Shown piece after piece: positions 34,440-47,589 of a stretch of 64,000 nucleotides of DNA. The stretch is from Theropithecus gelada (lineage: Eukaryota; Chordata; Mammalia; Primates; Cercopithecidae), in contig NC_037670.1 of the NCBI RefSeq assembly GCF_003255815.1, positions 60,648,960-60,712,959 on the forward strand. The letters run 5' to 3'. The position numbers and the translations under genes are program-made. Numbering within the stretch: position 1 is the first letter of the stretch; every line of letters starts with the position of its first letter. The notes beneath the pieces were generated by a model. It did no database searches. It saw only the letters and a program-made list of their open reading frames with translations, and was not told the DNA's origin.

Positions 34440-34835
34440 GTGATGATAGCTGCCACTTATTGAAAATGAACTATGTACTACTTTTCCTATTAAGATTTCT
34501 CTACTAACTGCATAAGAAATATCTGGAGAAAATTTAAAAACAGAAACAAAAAACATTAAATATATGTCTGAGTCTCCCCTGAGACCAACTGAATATCGAA
34601 GTCAGGAGTGGGCCTTTGAGTCTACATTTTAGGTTCTTGAGTGATTGTGCCGCACAGGTGGAGAACACTGAGCGTCCTACCCTGAACGTTTTACATGAAT
34701 TCTCTCACTCAATCTTCAAGTCGTCTTGAGTTATTTCCATTCAATGATTCGAGAAGTTGGGCTACGAAGAGTTTAAATAACGTGCTCAGCTTTTCACGCA
34801 GTCATTCATATATGAGGCCTGAATTTGATACAAGT
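34440..34835 (-). mobile_element. MIR remnant, antisense, probably split by a hAT-like piece
   Basis: GCCACTTATTGAAAATGAAC with ATGTACTA (34451-34480) fits the end of the MIR complement. TTTTACATGAATTCTCTCAC and CGAGAAGTTGGGCTACGAAG (34690-34770) fit the following part. Between them, 34565-34670 (GAGTCTACATTTTAGGTTCT, GGAGAACACTGAG) resembles the end of a hAT-Charlie (MER5-like) element. All are strongly diverged. Confidence 0.45.
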
Positions 34836-34839
34836 TATT

Positions 34840-36149
34840 CTAACCAAATTTTTGAGAACTACTTCGCTGAGATAGGCAACTTAAGAGGCTTGATTTTTCC
34901 TCCATATTTGTATTGATTTTTGGTAATTCACATTCATACTAGATAGAAGATAGCTGAAAGTTATGTAAATGCATACATAATTATGCACATAAAAACACAC
35001 AGTACATACATGAATTAGTTAGACAGATAGGTAGAAAATGTCTATAAATAGTATGGAAACTTATTTACTCCATCTGTGCAAGTATTTATTTTCTCATTTG
35101 GAATATGCTCCACTAGAACGACTATAGCCATGGCACCATGTTAAGACTCAACTGACCTCTTTCTTCCTCTCTTTCCTTGGATCATTCCCGTTAAAAGCTG
35201 TGGACCACCACCTCCTCTTCCAAACACTTCTGCTCTATGGGTTCTGCTACTCTGTGCTCACGGTTTTCTTACTACGTTTTTGGCATCTTCTGTTCAGTCT
35301 CCTTGAATGTTCCTTGCCTCTTTTATTTCAGAGTGTCTTGTGGTTTCATCCTTGACAAACTTTTCATGCAAAAAGAAAGGATTATTTAGAATTACGATAT
35401 TTTACATTAATTTTCAATTTATTAAAGTTAAAAATTTAAAAATATGGGCTCCTCTAGCCATAAAGTTCAAATTTTGAAATTAATTATACATTGTTTCAAT
35501 TTGAGGAATAAAGAAAAAATAGCACCTTTACTTGTGATTGCAGTAAGGTTCAATTAACCTAGGTTGAACAGATTAAATTCCCTTTAAACCCTTGTAAAAC
35601 CGAGTTAATTAAATTTCTTTTAATATATTGAACTATATTTATGAATTTTTATATTCTTTGTGTTTTCACATGTCTTACAGGGAGAATTTCCATACTTAAC
35701 AAAAAAATAATCTTCAAAAGCATTTAAACAACTTTTGTAAATACAATACACTAAATTTAGAAATACAATAAATGGCATCGTGTCAAACCACAGTACAATA
35801 ATGCACTTAAGGAAATTGTCTTATATTTTGCTGTTTAAAATGAAAGTCTAAATGTTGTGTTTTTTAAAAAAAATTAAGTATAATTACTTACATTAAAACG
35901 CACAGTTCAAAAGGGCCTATTTCAATAGAAAGTTTTTGACAAATGTAATGTACAACCCACACAAAATATAGGACATTTTTATTACCCCCAGAAAGTTACC
36001 TTGTATTAAGATTCTTGAAAAAAAAAATGAACATTTACGAACCAAATAAACAATATACAGTGACATTATTAGCATGGTTTTGATATACATTGTAAAATCC
36101 ATACTTAATTATTTAGCCTTCCAAGTTTAAAAAAATCACCTACCCTTAA
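34840..36149. other. unassigned AT-rich sequence
   Basis: No gene or repeat could be assigned. Frames are short and AT-driven. Confidence 0.5.
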
Positions 36150-36352
36150 CAGTGTTTCTCAATTCAATGTAGTGTTACCCCACAGGGTTACAGCAATGTA
36201 GGGAGACATTTCTGGTTGTCATAACTGGGAGATGCTACTTGCATCTAGTGAGCGCAGGCCAGGGATGCTGCTAAACATCCTATTATGCAAAGACTACTCC
36301 CATTCCATTATCCAACCTAAAATATCAGTAATACTGATATGGAAAAGCATTG
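36150..36352 (+). mobile_element. MER5A-like hAT-Charlie DNA transposon
   Basis: It begins CAGTGTTTCTCAATTC, a hAT-type terminal repeat, and continues with GGGAGACATTTCTGGTTGTC, ACTGGGAGATGCTACTTGCA and CCAGGGATGCTGCTAAACAT, diagnostic MER5A blocks. The right end near 36352 is decayed, and no 8-bp target duplication could be confirmed. It has no transposase. Confidence 0.85.
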
Positions 36353-37039
36353 TTCTAAAGGAGGCAGATTCGTCATCCCAGACTGCTATAACTGTGTCCA
36401 AATCTATCCATGTTATGTTTGCTTATCTTAAATAGACATAACCCTATCATATGCCCAGGATGTTTCTACACCAACCACAAAAAGACATATTAAACCCTTT
36501 GGATAGTTGACATATCTACAAGGGACCCCTCCCTCTCACCATGAACATACTTATCTGAGATAATTCTGAAAATACATCCCCTTTGATCAAGATATACCAC
36601 AATCAATTACTTAGTATTATATTATAAAAATTTTTATCACTTGACTCAAGCTTTACCCATAACTCAAAATATGTTTTTATGTCTTCCCCTTTTATTGTGA
36701 GTAACTTTCAAATATATATTTTGGGTCACAATTCTAAAATCAGTATGATGGCAACTCTCCCAAGATAACTTAATTTATTCCTATTTTTGAGAACCATCTA
36801 TAATTATATTATTCCTGCTGTTACAACCTTTGATTCCTTCAGTACCTCTGTTTTAGTAAAACATGACAAGCCAGAAGCATATGTTTCATCTCTCAATGTC
36901 AATGTAGCATACACAAAATATACCAAGCTATTGATTCTTCTTATGCCTCAAATATCTCCCAAATCTACGCCTCTCTATGCACTTGTCCCCAGTCACCCCC
37001 ATTTTATTCTAAACCTCAGACTGCTGACTTACTTTCTTA
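36353..37039. other. unassigned sequence before the TTTC tract
   Basis: No gene was recognised. A 169-codon plus frame at 36787-37296 crosses into the TTTC repeat. Its second half is pure Ser/Phe/Leu repeat translation, so it is not a credible gene. Confidence 0.5.
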
Positions 37040-37267
<228 letters not shown>

Positions 37268-38594
37268 TTTTATTTGCAATATTATATCAAAAATAATCTT
37301 GTAAAAGTAAAAAATGTTTGTATCTGTCTGGATTCAAAGCCTTCAGTGTTTGCTATCACTGCATACTGAAAACTCTCAAAACCTCATTATCCTAGAGGGA
37401 ATAGAATTGTATTTTTCATATATCTATAATATTTAACTGATACAAGCAGAACTTGGCTGTATGTAAAGTGCAGATCAATCTACTTTTGCCCATGTATAGT
37501 CAAATCAGCTGGTTCACTTTATGCATCAGTGAATGTCTTGGGATCTTCTTTAGGTGGAATTTGCCTAAGTCTGCTCAGCTGGGATGCTTAGCTAGAAAAA
37601 AAATCTATTCCCAGTGATTTTCATCACCTCCTGTGACCAGAGGATTCACTTCTCTCACAGTTTTGACAGAGGTACAAGAGTACAAGAAGCATGTAAGACA
37701 TGTTGAGGCCTACGTTCAGAAACTGGTACAGCTTTTTTTTTTTTTTTTTTCACTTCAGTCTATTGTCCAAAGCAAGTATATGCCTGAAAAGGGAAGGAAG
37801 CATTTTCTGGGAGCTTGCTAATTATACAAAGAACAAAGAGCTTCTGTGTTGGACCCTGTCTGCTAATCTGTCTGCAGGAGTGGCTTGAGTTTTTTCCCAG
37901 GTTGTTTTATGTGCTATGACTGGTCCCAGGGATAGAGAGAGTGGGCTCTGTGAAGTCATATGGCAAAGGGCATGGGCACGGGAACGTAAAGAATCAGTGC
38001 CATGCATGCATCTATGCATCTTCCCATTGCTTTTAGTGCACATGGCAAATTCCCTCACATGGCTGCTACCACCTGCCTCGAGCTTGCCTCACATACTGTA
38101 CCACACTTAGTTACAATTATTCCTCCTTTCTTGCCTTTCATCCCAGACAAACTCAACTTTCAGCTTTTCAAATTCACCATTCTCTCATCTGAGCCTGTGC
38201 ACATCCTGGGGTTAAATTATAGTTTGCTTTTGTCTGCATATTCTTCAGTCTTCAGTTTCAGTATTACTTATTTAAGAACACTAGTGCAAATCCCCGGGTT
38301 GCTTAAAATTTTCCTGATTTTGATTTTTATTGCTCCTTGAATTTTTCTCATGCACTCACTTGTAATTACTTTGCTAATACTTTCATCTCTAGTAGATCAC
38401 AGGCCTTATGGTTGCAAAAGCTGTGTGTGATTATAACTTTATTACCCGATGGATTAATTTTGTTAAAACTGCCTCCAAACATGTATTATTTTTATAGCTT
38501 GTTATAACTCTGATACTTAATGGGTTTTGGTTATTTGTCTATTTTATGATGAAAATTTGTATCAAGGAAAGGACAAGAAAAGAAAAAGAAAGAA
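37268..38594. other. unassigned sequence
   Basis: No gene or repeat assigned. It includes a T tract of about 18 at 37734-37751. Frames at 37822-38340 have no recognisable motif. Confidence 0.5.
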
Positions 38595-38780
38595 ACATTT
38601 ACTGAATGCCTATGGTATACTGGGCTGTTTTACATTCTATCACATTTAATTGTGAGAGGTATCTAGACTACTGTTTAACTGATTTTGAATTGAAATTTTG
38701 AGAGGTTAAATCACTAATGCAAGTAACACAGAAATAACTAGCAGAACTACAAAGCAACCCAGATGTAAAAGGCTTTTTTC
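38595..38780 (-). mobile_element. MIR SINE remnant, antisense
   Basis: TTTACTGAATGCCTATGGTATACTGGGC-like start, CACATTTAATTGTGAGAGGT, and TTGAGAGGTTAAATCACTAATGC followed by AACTAGCAGAACTACAA match the order of the MIR complement. It is strongly diverged. Confidence 0.6.
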
Positions 38781-39845
38781 TTTAATATAATTTTAATTTT
38801 CAATGTTATCAAAAGAGCTAACATTACTCTTCTCCCTTGCTTTCAATATAGAAAATGCAACTTGTTCTTCAATTCTTTCTTTCCATAATTCAATATTATT
38901 CTCACACAATTTATTGATTAGTCAAGTTTTTGCTCTTTTAAAAATTATGTTCCTTGATTACAATTAAATAAAGTTTTTAACCTAACCGTAAGAAAAATAG
39001 CTTATAAAGTAAATGCAAACAACATTATTTCCATAGATTAATAAAATTCTCTCAAAATCATTGAAAAGATAAAGAAGAGAATTTGGGTGCCTTCAAATAA
39101 AACTCAGGTGATCAATATTCATAAGTCAGCTTATAATCAACTTTTAAAATTAATTTTTCGCCCCAATGGTATTTGCTTAATTGAAAATGACATATTTCAC
39201 AATCTCAAAAGAAGAAATATTTTATTAGTCAAGAGTCACCAATTACTATTAAAAAACTACTGCATGGGTTAAGAAGGGAACACGTTTTTTTCTCAGTTAA
39301 GATTAATGGGTGAAATTATAGCTCTGCAGCTTCCAAGTGGCAAATTCAGGAACCAGAGCTCCTTCTATCATGTGACCACCATTTTTTAGTCCTTGACCAA
39401 CAGCCTCATGAACAAGGAAGAGAGCCTGGGAAACCCAGCTTGGCATTTCAGCATCAAAGTCCATTGGCCAGAATTAGACAAACGGACTCATCTCCTTGCA
39501 AGTGGACCAGGAAATAAGTGAAACACTAAAATATGGAATAGTCTTCATAAGTCAGATGACTACATGTTGAAACCCAGAAAATTTCTGGAAGCCAGAGTAT
39601 GTTCCCAAAGTTTGAACTGAGGCATGGATTTTATCATGCTTCTTCAAAATTATCTGGACATGATTTTTACTAAGTTTCCCCAGTTATCAGCTAAACTTGG
39701 TCTTCACTCGATCACTTACTGTAGTCAACTGATGTGATCCGTTCCATTGATCAGGTAAAGGTTTCACTTGGACGAAACTTAGTGCAGCACTCTTGCACAC
39801 ACATACATATGTCTGATGATTTTATGATAATTGCAGTTTTATTAA
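38781..39845. other. unassigned sequence
   Basis: No gene or repeat assigned. AT-rich on the left; a slightly more balanced composition at 39330-39780. Confidence 0.45.
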
Positions 39846-40035
39846 ACTCTTTCTCTGTGTTATGTATTTGCTAAACACCTTACAAATGTGCTCTGATTTA
39901 ATTAACACAAGTTTATGGGATAGGTACTCTCATTAATTCCATTTGCAAGTGAGTAAACTGGAGCCCAGATAAACTAATTTACATGCTGGAGGTCCTATGG
40001 CATGTTAGTTACGGAGCAGAGATCCATTTGTGAAC
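39846..40035 (-). mobile_element. MIR SINE remnant, antisense
   Basis: GTATTTGCTAAACACCTTAC, GATAGGTACTCTCATTAATTC, AACTGGAGCCCAGATAAACT and GAGCAGAGATCCATTTGTGA follow the MIR complement order from tail to core. Confidence 0.65.
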
Positions 40036-40539
40036 CGAAGGCTATTATGCGTCACCTGAGCCTTTACTCATTAAGTTCCTGAATGCTGGAGGGAGCAACT
40101 ATTGGGCTACAGAGACCATGAACTCTAAGCTACTATTAGACTACTTTTACTTGGAAACTCCAATGCACTATGTTGGGATTTGAAAGGCTCCTGCTACATA
40201 AGATATCTGTAGACCAGGATGAGGTACAGGTTGTGATACAAGGTCCCCAGAAACTTCTGCTCTCCAATAGTGACGGAGAAGGACAGGAAAAATCAGCTGG
40301 GGAAAGCTTAGACTGCAGAAGTGGCCTGCCTGAAAAGTCATAGCAATAGATAAAAATAAAACAACCTGGGAAAAAAACTCAGGCAGCACCTGCACACAGA
40401 TAAGCAGACAGGGTCCAGCACAGAAGCCCTTTGTTCTTCGTATAATTACAGAACTCCCAGGAAAAAGTTTCCTTCCATTTTCAGACACATACACGGTGGG
40501 CTCCATGTAAGCTGGCACAGGGAGGAGGGGTCTTAACTA
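40036..40539. other. unassigned sequence, possibly upstream LTR (U3)
   Basis: No gene recognised. A 116-codon minus frame (40168-40518) has no known motif. The stretch may be the U3 part of the LTR-like element that follows, but I could not confirm a left end. Confidence 0.4.
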
Positions 40540-40870
40540 AAACAAACCCGCAGTTATACGTACAAGAGAAGCAGTGTTTTGTGCTTGCCTACAGACATAC
40601 GCACAGTTGTATAAGATAAGGGGAGTTGCACAGACAGCTTTACTAATAAAAAGTTACTCAAACAGTTACATGGAGGAGAGCAGTTTTTTATAAAAGTTTC
40701 TTGCATTCAGCTGTAACACAGCAATCCACTCGGACTCCCCTCTCTGCCACAGAGAGCTTTCTTCTTTCACTTATTAAACTTTTGCTCCAACCTCACCTTT
40801 ATAACTGTGTTCCTTAATTTTCTTGGACACAGGACAAGAGACCCCAGGTACTAGTTCAGACAAAGAGAAA
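40540..40870 (+). mobile_element. ERV1-type LTR, 3' part
   Basis: TATAAAAGTTTCTTGC (about 40690) resembles a TATA box. The blocks TTTCACTTATTAAACTTTTG followed by CTCCAACCTCACC (40754-40795) and TAATTTTCTTGGACACAGGA (40815) are typical R/U5 motifs of ERV1 LTRs. No internal region follows. Family and boundaries are not fixed. Confidence 0.5.
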
Positions 40871-42849
40871 CTGCTACACTAAGGTGCATTAACGAGACAA
40901 CAATAGCATTGATAATGGGACCATTCCTCCCCAGACACAATATTTCAGCTACTCATAGCATCTTGGCAATAAAAATGCAACCAAAGTAGTCTCACTTCAT
41001 CAAGGATATTATTACACATAGCGGTCATTGTAAATTCCCTATGCATACCACCTACCCAAGCAAATTCCTGCTTCTAAGTTCCTCATGTATAAGCTTATTA
41101 TTTATTATTTGTTATAATTTTATATGCTTTAAAGTATTATTGCTATGAGTTTTGGTAAATGGGCATGACAGACTGGAGCAGAGGTATGATGGGTGAGGCA
41201 TGGACAAAGGAATGTCTGCCGTAAACTTGCTGGTGACTACAAGGGTTGACTCCTCTAGATACAATGATGTCATATTGACTAAATTAAACACAGTGACAAC
41301 ATTCTGGCCAGCAAAGGATGAGCTCACTGTCCCAGGCATTCTGACCATCCAGGAAATATCAATCACTCCAGGCACACAGGTACAATGAACTCTATGAGCT
41401 CACTGGGATTGAGATTCTCTCTCTGTGTCTGTCTCTCCTTCCCTCCTTCCATCCCTCTCTTTTTCATGCACCCATGGCAACTGCAACAGCCTCGAGATTT
41501 CAGATTTCTTACAACCTTCAGTGGGCATCAAATGCATTTCTGAACAATTCTTTACTTACTTGATCTTTAGAAGCAATATTAGATTTTCTACAATATTTAA
41601 GTTTGAGCGTCTGTTTTCAATCATTACAGTTGTTATAAGAATTGTATATACTTTAGGTATCTCATAGGACCAACATTCTACAGACTCTTTTTACACCTTC
41701 TAAATTGTGAATTAAATCAAAGGTTTACTCTCTCTTTAACATGTGGCTCTCTTAATGTTATCTTTGGGTGACTTACATGATGAGTCTAAAAAAATTGTTG
41801 TAGTTAGCTTTTGTTTGCCATGGATTATAAAAATCAAGTAAATTATGTCCATTTTTTATGAGTTAGCAGAATTATATATGTTATATACAGTGTTTTTACT
41901 ATAACATTAAATATAATTTTGTTCACATCAACAACAACAAAAAAAATGAGAACTCAAAATGGTTTTATCAAATGCTGAAATAACTGTTGATATTTTTCAT
42001 AGGGTTATTAGATTAAAAAAAAGTTCTGTCTTGATTTCAGCAAACAAGAGGCAATGTTTTCATGCCAAGAAGGTCAAATTAGTCTTGGTGGCTGTACTAT
42101 TAGACATTACCCTTTGTATGAACAACTATGTCTATCGGTTTACTCTTGCAACGTGAAGACCAGGTTCTCACCACCAGTTGAAACCTAGTGGTATAAAACT
42201 AGAGTGTTTTATACGACTCTAGCAGAGACAAGATCCTGGGAATTTACAGTAGAAAGATTCTTTTTATCAGTTGGTCAACTGTTGCTTAATTATGTCATTT
42301 AACCAAGTCATTTTTTGGACTTTAGTTCTTTCATCTGTATTTTCAGTAGTGTATTACTGGATAGTTCTTGATATTTTGTGATTATTTATCCTATGACTTT
42401 AATAACCTAAAATTTATTAACCTGTAGCCTGTGAGCCCCTAGGTAAGGAGGCTGAGTCTACTTTAACAAAGCCATAATTGTCTGAAATGGCAGATAAACA
42501 TTCTTATGTTCATATAATCGTATTTCTGATGATCAGTGTTAATGCATACAAATGCCATCAGAAAAATAATGTTGGTATGAATATGGATATTAAAGGCTAT
42601 TCTGATGAGGTCTCAAACTGAAATAATGAGCTGTTTATTTAAAAAATGGAGCAGATATGATTCTTGTTATAAAGTGGAAAAGAACTTGGTTGAATTTATT
42701 TTCAGTGTTTTGGGGAAAGTAATACAAACAAGTGATAAAATTGTATATTTAGATGAGGGGATTTCTATGCAAACTGTACAAAGAGAAACTGGGCTTCTCC
42801 ATGCTGCTTCTAGTAAAATGTGAGATAAGGGATTAAAATGAAGGGATAG
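40871..42849. other. unassigned sequence with a CT-rich tract
   Basis: No gene or named repeat. A TCTCTC/TCCTTCC low-complexity tract lies at 41413-41465. Frames up to 87 codons (41112-41667) show no motif and overlap on both strands. Confidence 0.45.
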
Positions 42850-43687
42850 TTAAGTTTAAAGAAAACAGATCTTAAAGATTTGAAAAAGATAAGCCTATTC
42901 ATATTGCAAAAACCTGAGGAAGACTGTTCAAGAGAAAACCAAGGGTGTGGTTGGACACTCATTCCTAAAAGAGATTATCCATGATGTTAACCAGCCCTAT
43001 AGGCAGAAGCCAGGAATATAGATGAAATTATTACACAAGCAGAGATGCAATCAGTTTGGATCAAAGGCACAGGACTAGACTATAGAGCTCTTCAGCTCTG
43101 ACTATGATTTATTCCTCAAGATAAGGGAAGAGGGACTCTAAAGGTAATTCAGCGATCACCAGGCTCACCAAAGGCCCTGGCAGCAAGGCAGCCTCCACCT
43201 TAGTTTCAAAAGAGTTGAGCCACGTCTGTGGTTTCAACAGGCCCGGCTGCTGCCCCAGCCCAGCAGAGCTTCTGGGACAAGACCATCACCTAGCAGGCCC
43301 AGAAGTGGGGCACCAAGCCAGAGAGGGTTACCTTCATGTCTTTAGTTCTAACGGAAGTTGCCTTGCTAGGTCTTGGACTTGCCTGCAAACCTGTCACCCC
43401 TTTGTTCCTTTTGATGTCTCCCTCCTAGAATGAAAAAGTTTCATTCTAAACTTTTATGCCTGCTCCTCCATCATATTTTGGAAGTGGATAAGTTGTCTCG
43501 TTTCACAGGTTCACAGCTGGAGCGAAAGTACGTCAAGATGAATTGTACCTCCATTTTCAAACATACGTGACCTAGGTATTTAGATAACACTTTTGACTTT
43601 ACAGTTGATGCTGGAATGAATTAAGATATGGGGGACTGTTGGGATGGAATAAATGCAAGACATGAATTTTGGAATGCCAGGGTGGAA
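42850..43687 (+). mobile_element. MaLR internal region (3' part)
   Basis: Blocks at 42980 (GATGTTAACCAGCCCTATAG), 43215-43265 (TGGTTTCAACAGGCCCGGCT), 43375-43440 and 43500-43530 (TTCACAGGTTCACAGCTGGA) follow the order I know for MST/MLT1 internal sequence just upstream of a 3' LTR. It ends with a G-rich GGGGGACTGTTGGGATGG (43630) and the LTR follows. MaLR elements carry no functional pol or env, and no open frame is visible here. Confidence 0.65.
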
Positions 43688-44076
43688 GTATTGGATTGAA
43701 TGTTTGTGCCCCTCGTAAAATTCGTATGTTGAAACCCTAACTCCCTGTGTGGTTGTATTTGGAGATGGCGCCTCTATAGAAGTACTGTAGGTTAAATGAA
43801 GTCGTGAGGTTGGGGCCCTCCTCTGGTAGAATTATAAGAAGAGACACTAAACATACCTGTTGTTCTCTCTCTCCCTAATGTATCCGGAGGAAAGGCCTTA
43901 TGAGGACAAAGCAGCTGCCTACAGACCAAGAAGAGAGCCCTCACTTTAAACCAAACCCACCAGACTTTGATCTGGGATTTCCATCCTGCAGAACTATGAG
44001 AAATAAATTTCTGTCATTTAAGCCACCCCAGTCTATGTATGGTATTCTGTTATGGCAGCCTGAGAAGACTACATAG
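43688..44076 (+). mobile_element. MaLR (MST/MLT1-type) LTR, 3' LTR of the preceding internal region
   Basis: It starts near TATTGGATTGAATGTTTGTG, with ATTCGTATGTTGAAACCCTA, GAATTATAAGAAGAGACACT, a poly(A) signal AATAAA at 44002-44007, TTTAAGCCACCCCAGTCTAT and GTTATGGCAGCCTGAGAAGA near the end. It is well preserved in order. Confidence 0.9.
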
Positions 44077-46174
44077 TTATGAGAGAATGGCAAAACTAAT
44101 TCTAAACACTGGTCATAAACATAGGCATTTCCATATTATGTGATTTAAATGCTTTAGAGAGAGTTCATGTTCTAAAATTTCTTGTGTACTTTGGTGCCTA
44201 AATGACTTAAATTCCACAAGTAAGAATTATCTTCTTTTGGTTTATTTTCTTCCTTTCTTATAACCAAACATTTAAGAGGCAAAGCCAAGATTCTAAATAT
44301 TTTCTAGAGGTGAGGTGACTGGAAGGCTATTGTGAGGGAGAGGAAAAGAGCCAATAGTGTGGTAGAGACTTATTGAAGGTTCCTTACAGCCACTTCACTA
44401 TCTGCCTTCCCTGACCTTCGAGAGTGGCATGCTGACAAATTAAAACCACAAGTATCTCTTTATTTTGTTTGTCATTACAGTACATCTCACTCTATTGCCA
44501 ACAGTTTGAATGTGACATAACTGCATTCTGAAGTGATAACTCAAGCTGGCCTTCAGAAATGCAATTACACAGCTGCTTGTCAACAAAGATTAATATACTA
44601 CTACATTCCCAATGCAAACACATACCCCATCACCACTGCCACTGCCGCCGTCACACACCTTATGTATAAACCAAGAATGTTGGCTTTAAATATCTCCTTG
44701 TAAAATCTGTGTTTGTTAAATGAAGAACCCACATTTCCTATTCCCCAATGAAAATAATAATTCAGCATTAGTCAAAATAAAATGTTTGATGTTTTATAAT
44801 AATAAATATTTGCTTCCAGAATCTCTTATTACTTTATCTATTTGCTTTGGGAAAAATGAAGATAAACGAATTCCAAACTGGATTAATAAAGTAGAGAAAG
44901 CTGTTCAAGGTTGGACTCCATCAGCAAGAGGAAATATTATGATGGCATTGATGCATTTGTTACATATAATCTTTTTTTAAAAAATGCAGAAAGCATAATA
45001 CAATCTAAAGATGAAAAGTTTAAAATTCCATCAAAATACAAAGTCGTTTACTGAGTTTAATAAAAAAGGTAGGTAAATAATTTCTACAAATTTTATACCC
45101 AAATTATAGGATATTAGAAATGAATGAAAACACACATCTAAATGTTGATGTAAGGGAAAGTTGAAATATTTAGTATGGTCCAAAAAAGAGCTCCTTTTAG
45201 GCATGGAAAGTTTGAAGCCTGCTCTTAGCTGTGTCTCTGTCATTATAAAACCATCTGTTGTGGAAATGTCGTTTTGTGGTAAATAATTTCAGAGAAAACA
45301 CAAATCTAGTAAGAGACCTAGCACTGCAGATTCATCACTCTGATTCTATAAACACTTGTTGAATGCCCACTGTGCACAGTTCTGGGCATCTCTGGCAAAC
45401 TCTGGACCCCTGGCACCAGGTAAATGGCACAGCCAAGCCCTGCTCCTTTGCCTTCTAAGAAGGCCCATATTAAAGTGCATGGAGGAAAACATATATTGTT
45501 TTAAAGACACTGAGGAAAGTGAAAGGACTTGTAAAATCTCCCTCTGTAATGCGTTTCAATGTTAATAGAGTAAAATTTTTCTGAAATGAATAGATGAGTT
45601 CAACCTTAACTGGCAGCTTTCACAGTGCCTTCATTTTGAAAACAATCTAATCCTATAGCCCCAGAGTTACTACCAAATGCAACTTAATACTGTACGTGGC
45701 ACATAACATTCATTTTTTATTCTTTTGTCAGAAGACAAGACATGGAGAAACCTGGCCAAAACACTATGAGAATGCTTCGTGTTCTCACAGATATTAGGGA
45801 TAGTATCATGATCACAAAATCATAGCTATGGATAAAAATTCTTCTGAATCCCAGGGGAGAGAAGAATGACTCAAGAAAATAGATGCATTCAGGAGACTCA
45901 GTATATTATAAACTACTTTGCATTGCTTTATTTTTTAAGAGAGTCTTCCACCACTTTGGGAACAGTAACATCTAATTTTTTGTGATCTTACAAACTTTTG
46001 GTGTAAGAGATTTAATTCAATGTTTCTAAGGTACCTGTCATGCAGCACTGTACTTTGACGCCCTTCTCTGATCCACAACGCCCTCCAGGGGTAATTGCTG
46101 TCTCTAAGTTGTATATACTGCTTTAAGCTACAAAATCGTTATTTTGAGCTCTTTATGCAATAAAACTCAGAGAG
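44077..46174. other. unassigned sequence
   Basis: No gene or firm repeat. A short block at 45345-45400 (CACTTGTTGAATGCCCACTG, TTCTGGGCATC) is MIR-like. Frames at 44720-44980 and 45356-45565 lack motifs. Confidence 0.45.
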
Positions 46175-46320
46175 GTGCATCCCAGATTACAAATATATTA
46201 AAATTCGTGGGCCCTACTTTTGGAGATTCTGATTTAACGGGACTAGGGGTGGGGGGAGGAATCTGAATATTAAGTTCATCTTTACCCCGCAAGTGTCTCT
46301 GAAGCAAGTGGCTTACTGAG
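46175..46320. mobile_element. hAT-Charlie-like (MER5-type) fragment
   Basis: GTGGGCCCTACTTTTGGAGA, TTCTGATTTAACGGGACTAG, GGAATCTGAATATTAAG and CGCAAGTGTCTCTGAAGCAA follow the end pattern of MER5/Charlie elements. Ends were not located. Confidence 0.5.
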
Positions 46321-46948
46321 CAACTGCTCTAGAAGCAGTAACCTACAGGAAACTACAAGAGAATGTCTTTGTTCTCATTCTTATGAAATGTACACTGAAG
46401 TATCATGGAAATGGAGCACACCCTCTCCAAATTTCTCTCAAATGTTTCAGAGAGGGAGAGAGAGGGGTAAGACAAACAGGATGAAGCCTAAATGATTGCT
46501 GAATCTTAGTAACCCACATATGAGAATTCATCGTACTGTTTTGCAATTTTGCGCTGAATTTAAAATTACATCCAAAATACGGGAAGTCCCTGTTGGGATG
46601 GAGTTTGTAATTGATACAGGAAAAAGAGAAGAAGGGAATGGGGCACTCGGGGTATCTTAGGATTACAGTGTAGAAACTGGAGGATGGTTACTACTATAGG
46701 GGAAACAAAAGCGTAAATGTACATTAAATGGCTTGTGTGTGTGTGCATGTGTGTTCACAGTCATATGTATCTTAATGTGCGTTTTATTCCTATGTATAAT
46801 ACACACATACACAAAATTCACATAATAATGCAATCCTTAAACTCTATTATTTCTGTATTGTAATTATCTTTATCGGATGAGGAGATAAACTCACCATTTT
46901 AATTAGTTTTATGCATGTTTTCACGAATATTTATTTTTCATATATATA
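46321..46948. other. unassigned sequence with TG/CA runs
   Basis: No gene. Short TG and CA runs at 46734-46752 and 46795-46815. The block TATGAGAATTCATCGTACTG (46520) is faintly like an L1M 3' end. Confidence 0.45.
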
Positions 46949-47500
46949 TGTCTTAGTCTGTTCAGGCTGCTATAACAAACTACCCTGGACTAAGTGGCTT
47001 AAAAACAACAGAAATTGATTTCTTTTTTTTTTTTTTTTGAGACGGAGTCGTGCTCTATCGCCCATGCTGGAGTGCAGTGGCGTGACCTCAGCTCACTGCA
47101 ATCTCCGTCTCTTGGGTTCAAATGATTCTCTTGCCTCAGCCTCCCGAGTAGCTGGGACTACAGGCATGTGCCACCACACCCAGCTAATTTCTTTGTATTT
47201 TTAGTAGAGACAGGGTTTCTCCATGTTGGCTGCTCTCAAACTCCTGACCTCAGGAGATCCGCCCACCTTGGCCTCCCAAAGTGCTGGGATTACAGAATTA
47301 AGCCACTGCACCCCCAGAAATTGATTTCTTAGGTTCTCGGAGCTGGGAAGGCCAAGATGAAGTCACCAGCAGATTCAGTATCTGGTGCCTGCCACCTAGT
47401 TCACAGAGGGCACTTTCTAGCTCTGCCCTCACATGGTGGAAAAGGCAGTGTCTTTTGGCGGCCTCTCCCATAAGGGCACTAATCTCATTGCTTAGTATCA
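46949..47500 (-). mobile_element. MaLR (MST/MLT1-type) LTR, antisense, split by an Alu
   Basis: TGTCTTAGTCTGTTCAGGCT, CTATAACAAACTACCCTGGA and AAACAACAGAAATTGATTTC lie left of the Alu. GATTTCTTAGGTTCTCGGAG, CTGCCCTCACATGGTGGAAA and AAGGGCACTAATCTCATT lie right of it. The order matches the complement of MST/MLT1 LTRs. The far end (U3 start) appears truncated near 47500. Confidence 0.85.
47024..47315 (-). mobile_element. Alu SINE, antisense, inside the MaLR LTR
   Basis: T tract and complement of both arms. Target duplications AGAAATTGATTTCT at 47010-47023 and 47316-47329 are exact. It has a small deletion near CATGTTGGCTGCTCTC, where the usual CAGGCTGGT is lost. Confidence 0.97.
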
Positions 47501-47589
47501 CTTTCGGCCATTTGTTCTTCAAATGTTTATTTCTGTCCCCATCCCTCTATTTTCCCCTTTAAAAATTCAACTATACATGTATTAGGCTG

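Noticed and set aside
40168..40518. 116-codon minus frame
   Set aside because: No motif; overlaps the upstream part of an LTR-like element.
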